Positions 42,099 through 50,959 of a stretch of DNA of 64,000 bases are shown in pieces. How positions within the stretch are numbered: the stretch's first letter is position 1; every line of letters starts with the position of its first letter. The position numbers were made by a program, and so were the translations under genes. The stretch is from NCBI GenBank assembly GCA_963815325.1, contig CAWFGG010000002.1, forward strand, positions 1-64,000, read 5' to 3'. A model generated the notes under the pieces. The model was given only the letters and a program-made list of their open reading frames with translations. It was not told the DNA's origin and searched no databases. Origin of the DNA: JABDII01 sp963815325. GTDB lineage: Bacteria > Gemmatimonadota > Gemmatimonadetes > Gemmatimonadales > GWC2-71-9.

Positions 42099-43264
42099 GC
42101 CACCGCCTCCAACCGCTGGCGGAGCCGTGTGGTCAGGGTGGGCCCCAGGTACACTTGCGCCACCCGGTCATCGAATACCAGGTCGCGCACCGTACCCGCC
42201 GCTTGCACTCTGCCCTCGAACATGATGTAGGCCCGGTCGACGATATCCAGCGTCTGCTCCACGTTGTGGTCCGTGATCAATACCCCGATCCGTCGATGCC
42301 GGAGACCCGCTACGATGGTCTGGATGTCGTGCACCGCAATCGGGTCGATGCCGGCGAACGGCTCGTCCAGCAACATGAACTTCGGTTCGGTGACGAGCGC
42401 GCGCGTGATCTCCAAGCGCCGTCGCTCACCGCCACTCAGGGCATACGCCTTGTTGCCCCGAAGGTGCTTGATCGACAGTTCGTCCAGCAGCTGCTCGACG
42501 CGCTGGGCCCGCTCGGCCTTGGACAGATCCAGCGTCTCGAGGATGGCGACCAGGTTCTGCTCCACCGTGAGCCGCCGAAACACCGACGGCTCTTGCGCAA
42601 GATAACCCAATCCCCTGCGAGCCCGCTGATACATCGGCGCGTCGGTGTAGTCCTGCCCGTCGATCTTCACTTCCCCGGCGTCCGGCCGGATGAGCCCGGT
42701 CAGGAGATAGAACGTGGTCGTCTTCCCCGCCCCATTGGGACCCAGCAGACCCACGATCTCCCCCTGCCGCACCGTGACCGACACGTTGTCTACCACCCGA
42801 CGCCGCTTGAAGGATTTGCACAATCCTTGCCCCTCCAGAACACTCCCCTCGGGTCGGGGCTCCACCGCCGTGGGAGCGTGCCGCCGGGCGAGGCCCTGAG
42901 CCGCCTGATCCAGCAGCAGCTGGACGTATTGGGCCCGGTTATCCACCGCTTCAGGCCACCACGGGCCCTTGGCGCGGACCTCCGCCCACCCATCCTCTGA
43001 GCCATCTTCGATCCACCCTTCGTCCACCAGGCGCGGAAGTACCGACCGGGACAGGTTTTCCCGGACCTCATCGCCCGACAACTCAGGGGGCGAGGTTTCG
43101 CTCACGCTACGGTAGGACGCCAGAAAGGTCTCGCGATATGCGTGGACCAGGTCCCGGAATCCGAGCTGGCCTGCGGGCCCTGCACCCTGCACCAATGCGG
43201 CCAACGCGATGGAGATCGACGGGTCGCGCTCGCGCAGCGACTCGAGCCACGCTGGCAACATCAT
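42095..43264 (-). CDS. lptB: LPS-transport ATPase LptB with an extra N-terminal domain
   Basis: 389 residues; LptB is usually about 240. The ABC ATPase spans about 145-389: Walker A GPNGAGKTT (175-183), LSGGERRR, Walker B FMLLDEPFAGIDP and switch histidine ITDHN. Residues 1-140 form an additional soluble domain (MMLPAWLESLRERDPSISIA, LVDEGWIEDGSEDGWAEVR) with a winged-helix-like feel. Start ATG 43264 sits in ATGA over the stop of the LptA-like gene; a longer upstream reading would overlap that gene and is rejected. LptB drives LPS extraction with LptF/G, which are not in the window. The added domain may regulate it (inference). Confidence 0.88.
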   Translation of the reverse strand: MMLPAWLESLRERDPSISIALAALVQGAGPAGQLGFRDLVHAYRETFLASYRSVSETSPPELSGDEVRENLSRSVLPRLVDEGWIEDGSEDGWAEVRAKGPWWPEAVDNRAQYVQLLLDQAAQGLARRHAPTAVEPRPEGSVLEGQGLCKSFKRRRVVDNVSVTVRQGEIVGLLGPNGAGKTTTFYLLTGLIRPDAGEVKIDGQDYTDAPMYQRARRGLGYLAQEPSVFRRLTVEQNLVAILETLDLSKAERAQRVEQLLDELSIKHLRGNKAYALSGGERRRLEITRALVTEPKFMLLDEPFAGIDPIAVHDIQTIVAGLRHRRIGVLITDHNVEQTLDIVDRAYIMFEGRVQAAGTVRDLVFDDRVAQVYLGPTLTTRLRQRLEAVA

Positions 43265-44664
43265 GGCTCTGCTCCAGGCGTCGGCACGGGTGGCGTGGAG
43301 TCTCGCGGAGCGGCCACTGAGTCTCGCTCTGCCCTCGTCGAATCCGCCCGCAGGCGCGTCGAGTCGGCCGGGCTCGGCTGAGCACACGGCTCGAGCTGAA
43401 TACCGTCCACCTGACCGAAGATCTCCACCCGGTCCACTTCTTCTGCAGGTGGTGGTTTCATGTGGACGATGATCGTTTGCCCGCGCACGTAGTTGAGCGA
43501 CGGGTCAGGACACGGACTCTCCTTGTCGGGAATCTGACGAAAGGAGCGCGCGCTTCCATGGGCCTCGACCCGATCGAGGGTAGCCTTGGTGGTATCGCCC
43601 GGCTCGCGCTCGCGAAATCGCGCGATGACCGTGTCGCCGGCCATCCAATCGCGCTCGCCCGTGACCGAGTCGGGTGCCGAGCCCAGCCAAGCCGTGCCGA
43701 AACTGCGCAGCTCCCGGAGAACTTGGTTGGGCGTGTCCAGCGCCAGCGAGTCGGCCCGGATCAGGTAGTCGGGCGACGTCGCCTCTGGCCGGATCCGTTT
43801 CCCCCACGCGAGCATCTGCTCCAGTTCATCGTTTTCGATGTCGAGGGCGATGGTGTCCGCCACCAGGTCCCACTCGTCGCTCACGGTGTGGGCGCTATCC
43901 TTGGCCACGACGTACGTGAGGTCGTCGTTCTCGTTCAAGGTGAGATCGATCCGCGTGCCGTTCAGCCGGTACGGGTCCGTCCCCAGCCCGCGCAGCTCGG
44001 GCGGCCCGCCGAGCAGGGTGCCGTCGTTTCCGATCCCGGTATCGAGCCGGAGTGAATCGCTTCGCCCGGCAAAGTCGCTCCGGTCGATCATCACCGTGCC
44101 GGCGGCCCACATCTGGTCATCCCCACGCATGCGGACTCGGTCGGCCACGATGAGATAGGGTTCTTCGCGCCGGCCGGCGGAATCGGTGCCGAAGTACCGG
44201 ATGGTGGGACGCCCGACGGCCACCATTTCCTCCACCGGGCGCAAGCCGGTGACGGCCCGATAGTAATCCAGGCTCGGCCCGGTCAGGGTCGAGCCGTTGG
44301 TCCGGTTGACCAGCACCACCGAGTCGCGCGCTTCCCAGCGCTCGCCGGCCTTGTAGTACGTACCGAACGCAGCGGTCATGGTGACGGTGGAATCGACGTA
44401 GCGCACGCTTCCGATGAAGTTGGTGTACTCCCCACCGTTGTAATAGGCGACGCTGTCGCTCTCCATCGAGACACCGGTGTTGCGGCACACCAGCCGAACG
44501 CCACCACCGGCGAAATAGTTGAAGCTTCCCGTGCCCGTCGGCTCCTGCGCCCCCTGCCGACCCACGCGTTCCACCTGGAAGAAGCAGCGGTCCGACTGGG
44601 CTGCGAGCGGCATGCCGAAGACCAGCGACGTCGTCACGGAGAGCACCAGTCGGACACCGATCAT
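43261..44664 (-). CDS. lptA: Long LptA/OstA-like periplasmic protein
   Basis: 467 residues with a signal peptide (MIGVRLVLSVTTSLVFGMPLAAQ). Repeats of short beta-strands (AYYNGGEYTNFIGSVRYVD, ARDSVVLVNRTNGSTLTG, DRVRMRGDDQMWAAG) are the OstA/LptA fold that bridges LPS across the periplasm. Canonical LptA is about 180 residues, so this form has more than one fold unit or an added C-terminal domain; the tail is rich in Asp, Arg, Thr and Pro (SPADSTRLRADSTRAERDS). Four-base overlaps join it to lptC and lptB. Assignment rests on fold pattern and context; partial kinship to LptD's N-domain is possible. Confidence 0.72.
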   Translation of the reverse strand: MIGVRLVLSVTTSLVFGMPLAAQSDRCFFQVERVGRQGAQEPTGTGSFNYFAGGGVRLVCRNTGVSMESDSVAYYNGGEYTNFIGSVRYVDSTVTMTAAFGTYYKAGERWEARDSVVLVNRTNGSTLTGPSLDYYRAVTGLRPVEEMVAVGRPTIRYFGTDSAGRREEPYLIVADRVRMRGDDQMWAAGTVMIDRSDFAGRSDSLRLDTGIGNDGTLLGGPPELRGLGTDPYRLNGTRIDLTLNENDDLTYVVAKDSAHTVSDEWDLVADTIALDIENDELEQMLAWGKRIRPEATSPDYLIRADSLALDTPNQVLRELRSFGTAWLGSAPDSVTGERDWMAGDTVIARFREREPGDTTKATLDRVEAHGSARSFRQIPDKESPCPDPSLNYVRGQTIIVHMKPPPAEEVDRVEIFGQVDGIQLEPCAQPSPADSTRLRADSTRAERDSVAAPRDSTPPVPTPGAEP

Positions 44665-45227
44665 GGCTCCGCTTGGCCTGGAAGGTCGATCACCCCGCGC
44701 TCACCGCCGCGCGGCTGATCGGTGACCACGTTCAAGAAGTCAGGATCGGAGCGGAACCCGTTGCCCTCGAGATACTCGTCCGGCGTCCTGTAGGTGAAGC
44801 GTTGGTCGGTCGTGATGCTATGGGTCGGCTCGTCATACCGGAGTACCGAGGTCTCGAGCCGCTCACCGTCGGGAGACACCACCACCACGTTGCCCCGCGC
44901 CTCCATCGAGCCGGTCTGCCAGCGATAGGTACCCTCTCTGGCCGTGAGCGTCGATGTCTCCTTCCCGTTGTCGTCGTAGAAGGTGACGGTGATGTTGATC
45001 AGCTCCGCCGTCTGGGTCGCGTCGTAGAAATAGGCCGTGTCCGCCTTGACCAGGCTCCGGCGAATCCCGTCGCCGGTGATGTAGTGGGAGACGCCGTACA
45101 ACACCTGGTCCGCCGTGTCCGCGGCCTGCATCGTCCCGGTCGGCCGCACCCCCGTCTCACCACACCCCGCTGCCGCGAGCGCTGAGCCGCCCAGCACGAT
45201 AATGGATAGCACGTCGCGCCGTGTCAC
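44661..45227 (-). CDS. lptC: LPS-transport protein LptC
   Basis: 188 residues. An N-terminal hydrophobic stretch ends in a lipobox-like AAAGC, so it may be a lipoprotein, whereas E. coli LptC has a membrane helix. The rest is the OstA-like beta fold: KADTAYFYDATQTAELINIT, LTAREGTYRWQTGSMEARGNV and VVVSPDGERLETSVLRYDE are characteristic of LptC. It receives LPS from the inner-membrane transporter and passes it to LptA. It lies between the arabinose-5-phosphate isomerase gene and the LptA-like gene, with four-base overlaps at both ends. Confidence 0.82.
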   Translation of the reverse strand: MTRRDVLSIIVLGGSALAAAGCGETGVRPTGTMQAADTADQVLYGVSHYITGDGIRRSLVKADTAYFYDATQTAELINITVTFYDDNGKETSTLTAREGTYRWQTGSMEARGNVVVVSPDGERLETSVLRYDEPTHSITTDQRFTYRTPDEYLEGNGFRSDPDFLNVVTDQPRGGERGVIDLPGQAEP

Positions 45228-46192
45228 ACGGCCCCCGCTCGCATCAGGTCGTGCAAGTGCACCACGCCTACCACCCGTTCGTGATCGTCCAGCACGGGCA
45301 ACGCGATCACCCCGTTTCGTTCCATGGTGCCCACCGCGGCCGCGGCCAGGTCTTCGGGATGCGCCACCTTGGGCGTCTTGGTCATGACCCGATCGATTGC
45401 TACGTCGAGGAAATCGGGCTCCCGCTCGGCCAGCCGGGCCAGGTCGCCCGTGGTGATCACACCGAGGAGGGTCCCGTTCGTCACCACCATGGCCAGTCCG
45501 CGGTATTGGGCCAGAGCGATGACCGCCTGGCGCATGGTCCCGTCCGGCGAAACGACGCCGTCCGGCGGCTGCATCAGCTCGCGAACCCTCAGGAGGAGCC
45601 GCCGGCCCAAGGAGCCACCGGGATGGAGTGCGGCAAAGTCCTCGTGCCGGAAACCTTTGACCTCAAGCAGGGCCACGGCCAGCGCGTCGCCGATGGCCAG
45701 CGCCACGGTCGTACTCGTGGTCGGCGCCAGATCGAGTGGGCAGGCCTCTTCGGGCACGCCCGCGTCCAATACCTCGTCCGCCAGCTTGGCCAGGGTCGAC
45801 TGGGGTTGGCCGGTGATCGAAATGATGGGGACACGCATCCGCTGGAGTGAATTCACCAGACCGAATAACTCCTGCGTTTCGCCACTCTTGCTCACCAGGA
45901 TGGCCACGTCCTCCTGCCCTACAATGCCCAGATCTCCATGCTGGCTATCGACGGGATGGAGGTAGGTTGCCGGCGTGCCGGTCGACGTCAGGGTGGCGGC
46001 GATCTTCCGGGCAATGAGGCCGGACTTCCCGACCCCCGAGACGATGATCCGGCCACGGGCCCTGGCACAGATATCCACCGCGCGCGTAAAGGCCTCGTCC
46101 AGCCTGGCCGCGACCTCGCCCAGGGCGTCCGCTTCCATCTGAAGCACCCGGCGGCCGATATCGACCAGCGAAGCCCGATTAGTCGTCGCCAT
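45224..46192 (-). CDS. kdsD: D-arabinose-5-phosphate isomerase (KdsD/KpsF)
   Basis: 322 residues; interconverts ribulose 5-phosphate and arabinose 5-phosphate, the first step to Kdo. The sugar-isomerase (SIS) domain shows IIVSGVGKSGLIARKIAATL, STGTPATYLHPVDSQHGDLG and VSKSGETQEL. Two CBS domains follow (about 200-320, MTKTPKVAHPEDLAAA), as in this enzyme family. ATG 46192 is chosen from homology; an upstream reading overlaps kdsC fully and is rejected. It overlaps the end of kdsC by 14 bases and the start of lptC by four. Confidence 0.93.
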   Translation of the reverse strand: MATTNRASLVDIGRRVLQMEADALGEVAARLDEAFTRAVDICARARGRIIVSGVGKSGLIARKIAATLTSTGTPATYLHPVDSQHGDLGIVGQEDVAILVSKSGETQELFGLVNSLQRMRVPIISITGQPQSTLAKLADEVLDAGVPEEACPLDLAPTTSTTVALAIGDALAVALLEVKGFRHEDFAALHPGGSLGRRLLLRVRELMQPPDGVVSPDGTMRQAVIALAQYRGLAMVVTNGTLLGVITTGDLARLAEREPDFLDVAIDRVMTKTPKVAHPEDLAAAAVGTMERNGVIALPVLDDHERVVGVVHLHDLMRAGAV

Positions 46193-46730
46193 CACGTTCC
46201 GCCAGGTAGAGACCGATCGCCTCTTCCCACATGCCACGGGCCCGCAGCAGCATCTCGATGACCTCACGCACCGCACCGTGGCCCCCTCGGGCGCCGGTGA
46301 CGAACGCGGCCATCTCTTTGACCTCGTCAACGGCGTTGGCCACGGCGATCGGCAGGCCGACACGCCGAAGCACCGGGAGATCCGCCAGATCGTCGCCCAC
46401 GTAGGCCACTTCGCGCCAGCCGATGCCATGACGGGCCAAGGTTTTCGAGAAGGCCGGCACCTTCCGCGCTCCGGCGTCCTGGATCACCTCATCCACGCCG
46501 AGCTCCTCGGCGCGGAGCAACGTCGCATCCGATTCCCTGCCGCTCACCAGCACAACCGGGATGTTGAGCGGATGAAGGAGCCGGATGCCCATGCCGTCCT
46601 GGATGTCGAAACGTTTGAACTCCTGTCGTTTTCCGTCGACCATCCCGATGAAGACGGCGTTGTCAGTGAGAACGCCGTCGACATCGAGACCGAGCAGGCG
46701 CACGCGTCCCGCGACGGCGGAATCAAGCAT
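46179..46730 (-). CDS. kdsC: 3-deoxy-D-manno-octulosonate 8-phosphate phosphatase
   Basis: 183 residues. Removes phosphate from Kdo-8-phosphate. The HAD-family motif LLGLDVDGVLTD (nucleophile D) begins the protein; VVLVSGRES, the lysine region and YVGDDLADLPVLRRVG with the two acidic residues complete it. The length fits the C0-type HAD phosphatase KdsC, which forms tetramers. Start ATG 46730 lies eight bases inside the end of kdsA; a longer reading from 46772 would extend into kdsA. All steps from arabinose 5-phosphate to CMP-Kdo are encoded in this operon. Confidence 0.93.
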   Translation of the reverse strand: MLDSAVAGRVRLLGLDVDGVLTDNAVFIGMVDGKRQEFKRFDIQDGMGIRLLHPLNIPVVLVSGRESDATLLRAEELGVDEVIQDAGARKVPAFSKTLARHGIGWREVAYVGDDLADLPVLRRVGLPIAVANAVDEVKEMAAFVTGARGGHGAVREVIEMLLRARGMWEEAIGLYLAERDGDD

Positions 46731-47535
46731 GGATCCCGCCACGTGAACGCGACCAGATCTCGATGGTCGCACTCAAGAGATCGCCCAGGGCATCGAGCGG
46801 CCACTGGGTCGCGGCATCGCTCATGGAGGATGCCGGATCGGGGTGGGTTTCGAGGAAGAACCCGTCGGCACCCGCCGCCGCGGCTGCCTTGAGCAGCGGC
46901 GGGATCGCCTCGCGTTCGCCGCCGCTCGCTCCCTCGGGCCCGAGGCCGGGCCGCTGCACGGCATGCGTCGCGTCGAACACCACCGGCGTCCCCGTCGCCG
47001 CGCGCAGCCGGGCAAAGTTCCGCATGTCCACCACCAAATCGCCGTAGCCGAAGAAGGTACCACGTTCGGTCACGGCCACGTCGCGGCTCCCGCCGCTCCG
47101 GACCTTTTCCACTGCGCCCGCCATCCCCTCGGGCGGCATCCACTGCCCCTTCTTGATGTTGACGGGCTTGCCCGTCATCCCCGCCGCGACCAGCAGGTCG
47201 GTTTGCCGGCAGAGAAACGCGGGAATCTGGAGTGCGTCGACCACTTGAGCAGCGGCGTCGGCCTGCGCGGCCTCGTGCACGTCAGTCAGCACGGGCAACC
47301 CGGACGCAGCGCGGACCCGCTCGAGCGTGCGGAGCCCCTCATCCAACCCGGGCCCGCGCGCGCCGGCCAGCCGCGAGCGGTTGGCCTTGTCGAAGCTGGC
47401 TTTGAAGCACACCGAAATGCCGAGCTGGAGGTGGAGCGCGGCCAGCGCCTCGGCGATTCGGAGGGCCGTGTCCTCACGCTCCAGCACGCAGGGGCCAGCA
47501 ATCAAAAAGGGGGCGCGCGCAAAGGTCCAGCTCAC
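46723..47535 (-). CDS. kdsA: 3-deoxy-D-manno-octulosonate 8-phosphate synthase
   Basis: 270 residues. Condenses phosphoenolpyruvate with arabinose 5-phosphate. PFLIAGPCVLEREDTALRIA, CFKASFDKANRSR, PVNIKKGQWMPPE and FDATHAVQRPG are KdsA signatures, including residues for both substrates. The sequence LVAAGMTGKPVN is typical of the family; a metal-dependent or metal-free form is not decided here. It starts with GTG 47535 inside the TGA of pyrG (GTGA). Confidence 0.95.
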   Translation of the reverse strand: MSWTFARAPFLIAGPCVLEREDTALRIAEALAALHLQLGISVCFKASFDKANRSRLAGARGPGLDEGLRTLERVRAASGLPVLTDVHEAAQADAAAQVVDALQIPAFLCRQTDLLVAAGMTGKPVNIKKGQWMPPEGMAGAVEKVRSGGSRDVAVTERGTFFGYGDLVVDMRNFARLRAATGTPVVFDATHAVQRPGLGPEGASGGEREAIPPLLKAAAAAGADGFFLETHPDPASSMSDAATQWPLDALGDLLSATIEIWSRSRGGIHA

Positions 47536-49205
47536 GGCGTCTTGCTCTCGACCATGTTCGGCTTGGAGCCGGATGCGACGGTGCGGCGGCCCCGATGCGC
47601 CACGGCCGCCTCGATGAAGCCGGCAAACAGGGGGTGCGGCCGCGTGGGCCGCGACTTGAGCTCGGGATGGAACTGGCAGCCGATGAACCAGGGATGGCTC
47701 GGCAGTTCGACGATTTCGACCAGACCGCCGTCGGGCGAGAGGCCGGACAGCGCGAGGCCGCCTTCCTCCAACGCCTCGCGGTACTGGTTGTTCACCTCCC
47801 AGCGATGACGGTGCCGCTCGCTGATTTCCGCCGTGTCATAGATCGCGGCCACTTGCGAGCCGGTCTTCAACCGCGCCGCGTAGGCGCCGAGTCGCATGGT
47901 GCCGCCCAGGTTCTCGACATCACGCTGTTCCGACATCAGTGAGATGACAGGCGACCCGCACTCGGGTGCGAATTCCGTGCTGTTGGACTCGGCCAGCCGG
48001 CACACGTTCCGGGCAAACTCGATGATCGCCGTCTGGAGACCCAAGCAAATTCCAAAAAATGGTAGCCGGTGCTCGCGGGCCCATTGGATCGCATGGATCA
48101 TCCCCTCGACACCGCGTACCCCGAACCCGCCGGGAATGAGCAGACCGTTGAAGTCGGACAGGATGTGCTCGGCTTCGTCCTGATCGGTAAAGCGATCGCT
48201 GTCGATCCACGCGATCTCGACCTTGGTGTCGTTGGGGATGCCGCCGTGCACCAACGCCTCCTCGACCGACTTGTAGGCGTCGTGGAGCGACGTGTATTTG
48301 CCGACGACACCGATCCGCACCGTCCCGTTGGTCGGATGGAGAATGCGATCGCTCATGGTCTTCCACGACCCCAAGTCGGGTTCCTTGGTCTCCAACCGCA
48401 GCCGCTCACAGGCCACCTTGTCGAGCCCTTGTTCGGAGAACACGAGCGGCACCTGGTAGATCGACGTGACGTCCGGGCTCTCGATCACGCAGTTGAAATC
48501 GACGTTACAGAAGAGGGCGATCTTCCGCTTGATGTCGGCCGACATTGGCCGCTCGCTCCGGCAGATCAGAATGTCGGGCTGGATTCCGATTTCCATCAGC
48601 TCCCGGACGGAGTGCTGGGTCGGCTTGGTCTTGAGTTCGCCGGTGGCCGTGATGAAGGGCACCAGGGTCAGATGAATGAACAGGGTATTGTCACGTCCGG
48701 TTTCTTGGCGGAACTGACGGATGGCTTCGAGGAACGGCAGCGACTCGATGTCGCCTACCGTGCCGCCGACCTCGGTGATGACCACGTCATGCCCCGGCGC
48801 GGGCCGCCGGATGGCGGTCTTGATCTCGTCGGTGATGTGCGGCACTACCTGGACGGTCGAGCCCAGGTACTCGCCGCGACGTTCCTTGTTGATAACGGTT
48901 TGGTAGATCCGGCCCGTGGTGGTGTTATTGCGCTGCGTCAGCGACCGATCGATGAACCGCTCGTAATGTCCCAGGTCGAGATCGGTTTCGGCGCCGTCGT
49001 CGGTCACGAACACTTCGCCGTGTTGAAACGGCGACATCGTACCAGGGTCGACGTTGATGTACGGGTCGAATTTCTGGATGGTGACCGTCAGCCCCCGCTC
49101 CGCCAAGAGTCGGCCGAGGGATGCCGCGGCAATACCCTTGCCGAGGGACGAGACCACGCCACCCGTGATGAAGACGTACTTCGTGCCCTTCGTTCCCTCG
49201 GTCAT
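47532..49205 (-). CDS. pyrG: CTP synthase
   Basis: 557 residues. Makes CTP from UTP, ATP and glutamine. The synthase domain begins KYVFITGGVVSSLGKGIAAA with the ATP loop; the amidotransferase domain has the nucleophile cysteine in FFGICLGLQ and the His/Glu pair in CQFHPELKSRP. Its location inside the Kdo operon is sensible: CTP is the substrate of KdsB next door. The ATG is four bases downstream of the kdsB stop; the stop overlaps kdsA. The length is normal. Confidence 0.97.
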   Translation of the reverse strand: MTEGTKGTKYVFITGGVVSSLGKGIAAASLGRLLAERGLTVTIQKFDPYINVDPGTMSPFQHGEVFVTDDGAETDLDLGHYERFIDRSLTQRNNTTTGRIYQTVINKERRGEYLGSTVQVVPHITDEIKTAIRRPAPGHDVVITEVGGTVGDIESLPFLEAIRQFRQETGRDNTLFIHLTLVPFITATGELKTKPTQHSVRELMEIGIQPDILICRSERPMSADIKRKIALFCNVDFNCVIESPDVTSIYQVPLVFSEQGLDKVACERLRLETKEPDLGSWKTMSDRILHPTNGTVRIGVVGKYTSLHDAYKSVEEALVHGGIPNDTKVEIAWIDSDRFTDQDEAEHILSDFNGLLIPGGFGVRGVEGMIHAIQWAREHRLPFFGICLGLQTAIIEFARNVCRLAESNSTEFAPECGSPVISLMSEQRDVENLGGTMRLGAYAARLKTGSQVAAIYDTAEISERHRHRWEVNNQYREALEEGGLALSGLSPDGGLVEIVELPSHPWFIGCQFHPELKSRPTRPHPLFAGFIEAAVAHRGRRTVASGSKPNMVESKTP

Positions 49206-49209
49206 CGGC

Positions 49210-49950
49210 TTACCTCGAGAGTGTGAGCCAGAGCGCTTCCGCCCGTTGCAGGTCTTCCATCGTATCGATGCCCGGCGGCGCGGGCTCCGTGAGCCGTGCC
49301 ACCCCGATCGTCATGCCGTGCTCCAGCGGCCGGAGCTGTTCGAGCCGCTCTGCCAGCTCGAGCGGCGTAGGCGGGAGGGCCACCCACCGCTCCAGTGCCG
49401 GCCGCGTGTAGGCATACACACCCACGTGCTGCCAGTACTCCGGTTCCCCCTCATCCAGCTCCCGGTAGTGCGGGATCGGCGCGCGGGAGAAGTAGAGCGC
49501 CCGGCCCGCGCTATCGAACACCACTTTTACCCGGGCGTGGTCCTCTCTATGCTCGGCCGACAGGGGCGCTGCCGCCGTGCCGATCTCGTCTCCCGCATCC
49601 AGCCGGCCGATTGCCCCCTCGATCGCATCCTTCCCGATGAACGGCTCATCGCCCTGGACGTTCAGGAACGCGTCGTAGCCTTGGTGCTCCGGCATACTCG
49701 CCACCTCGGCCACCCGCTCGGTGCCGTTTCGATGTTGCCCGCCGGTCATGACGGCCACCAGCCCGGCGGCTCTCACCTGATCGACCACCTTGGGCGCGTC
49801 GCTCGCGACCACGACGCGATCCACCACGTTCAAGTCGGTCACGCGCCGGGCGACCCGGGTGACCAACGGCTTACCGGCCAGTAATTGCAGCGGTTTATGG
49901 GGGAGTCTCGACGAGCCCAGTCTGGCCGGGATGACGCAGAGGACGCGCAT
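49210..49950 (-). CDS. kdsB: CMP-Kdo synthetase
   Basis: 246 residues. Activates Kdo with CTP. The N-terminal loop VIPARLGSSRLPHKPLQLLAGKPL, the QGDEPF motif (FLNVQGDEPFIG) and YFSRAPIPHYRE are all diagnostic. GTG 49953 directly precedes ATG 49950; the ATG is preferred. It is the first gene of the fifteen-gene unit on the minus strand, with about 240 gene-free bases upstream that must hold the main promoter; I found only poor matches there (TTGACT with TATTAG at short spacing). Confidence 0.95.
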   Translation of the reverse strand: MRVLCVIPARLGSSRLPHKPLQLLAGKPLVTRVARRVTDLNVVDRVVVASDAPKVVDQVRAAGLVAVMTGGQHRNGTERVAEVASMPEHQGYDAFLNVQGDEPFIGKDAIEGAIGRLDAGDEIGTAAAPLSAEHREDHARVKVVFDSAGRALYFSRAPIPHYRELDEGEPEYWQHVGVYAYTRPALERWVALPPTPLELAERLEQLRPLEHGMTIGVARLTEPAPPGIDTMEDLQRAEALWLTLSR

Positions 49951-50191
49951 CACGCAAGCTAATAATGGAGGCGGCCGCAGTCAAAAGTCGTGCCGGAAAT
50001 TTCGGGCCAGGACGGGATATGCTATCGAATTGGAGGATAACGGCTTAGGCAAGGTGCTATCGGTAGGCGCCCTCGGCTAATGCCCTGCCGAGCCCCAGCG
50101 CGCCATCGGCGGTTCGGCGGACCATTGGTCGTATCAGGCGCCCTCGAGCCGCCCATCCGCCCAACCGCCCAACCGCCGATTTCTCCACTCC

Positions 50192-50809
50192 TTACTCCTT
50201 GCTTCTCCTGAACAGCCCATACACGAACTGCTGCTCCACGCCCCCCGGCGTCCGGTGCAGCTCCTCCCGCTCAGTTACCAGCTCCCACCCCGGTCCGAGG
50301 GCGGCCAGGAGGTCGGCCGGGCTGTAGCGGACCACGTCCAGGCCGCTGCAGCGGGTCGGGCCATGGGGGCCAAACGTGGCGATGATGGCGTGGCCGCCGG
50401 GCACGAGGGAGTCGATCATGGTGCGCCGGTAGGCCGCGCGGTCTCGAGCTGCGGTCAGGAAATGGAACACGGCACGATCGTGCCAGATCTCCCGACGCTC
50501 GGATGGCTCGAACCTCGTGACGTCGGCCTCGATCCACCGCACCGCTCGGGCCCGATCGCCGAGCCGCTCTTGGGCCCGGGCCAATGCACCCTGCGCGATG
50601 TCCAGCACGGTCAGGTCGGTGAACCCACGGTCCAGCAGGCAATCGACCAGGCGTGACGCTCCCCCGCCCACGTCGACGATCCTGGTGTCGCGGGTGGCAC
50701 CAGCCGCGTCGAGGAGCGCGAGTGAACACTCCGGATTGGCCTGGTACCAGCTCGCTTCGTTGGGGGCCTGCTTAGCGTAGACTGCTTCCCAGTGGGACTT
50801 GGCGGTGAT
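50192..50809 (-). CDS. SAM-dependent methyltransferase, non-standard start
   Basis: Class I methyltransferase. SAM loop VDVGGGASRLVDCLL and following LTVLDIAQGALARAQ, then WIEADVTRF and VFHFLTAARDRAAYR. Homology-like sequence begins well before the first GTG (50671): SHWEAVYAKQAPNEASWYQ is the usual N-terminus of this family. In that frame there is no ATG, GTG or TTG; ATC 50809 with GGAGAGGAG ten bases upstream is the best candidate. That would give about 205 residues. A sequence error or an IF3-type start is possible. The substrate is unknown. Confidence 0.7.
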   Translation of the reverse strand: MTAKSHWEAVYAKQAPNEASWYQANPECSLALLDAAGATRDTRIVDVGGGASRLVDCLLDRGFTDLTVLDIAQGALARAQERLGDRARAVRWIEADVTRFEPSERREIWHDRAVFHFLTAARDRAAYRRTMIDSLVPGGHAIIATFGPHGPTRCSGLDVVRYSPADLLAALGPGWELVTEREELHRTPGGVEQQFVYGLFRRSKE

Positions 50810-50836
50810 GGTTCTTGGCTCCTCTCCGAACTTGCC

Positions 50837-50871
50837 GCTATCAGCTATTGGCTATTGGCTATTGGCTATTG
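50837..50871. repeat. Heptamer tandem repeat, five units
   Basis: GCTATCA followed by four perfect GCTATTG units, about 30 bases upstream of the methyltransferase start on the minus strand. Same family as the tracts at 8093, 9978 and 51753. Confidence 0.85.
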
Positions 50872-50914
50872 GCCCGCGAAGGTAGCCGCCCTGCCCCCCT
50901 TTCTACCTTTCCCC

Positions 50915-50942
50915 CTTACTCCTTACTCCTCACTCCTCACTC
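50915..50942. repeat. Pyrimidine heptamer repeat, four units
   Basis: CTTACTC twice, then CTCACTC twice. It lies 43 bases from the GCTATTG tract in the same intergenic gap, inside a longer stretch of C and T. Confidence 0.75.
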
Positions 50943-50959
50943 CCTACCCTCCCACCCTC

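Noticed and set aside
42095..43387. lptB extended to 43387
   Set aside because: The extra 41 residues overlap the end of the LptA-like gene; the ATG at 43264 gives the usual four-base overlap.
49951..50010. TTGACT/TATTAG as the promoter of kdsB
   Set aside because: The spacer is only about 14 bases, too short to call a promoter.
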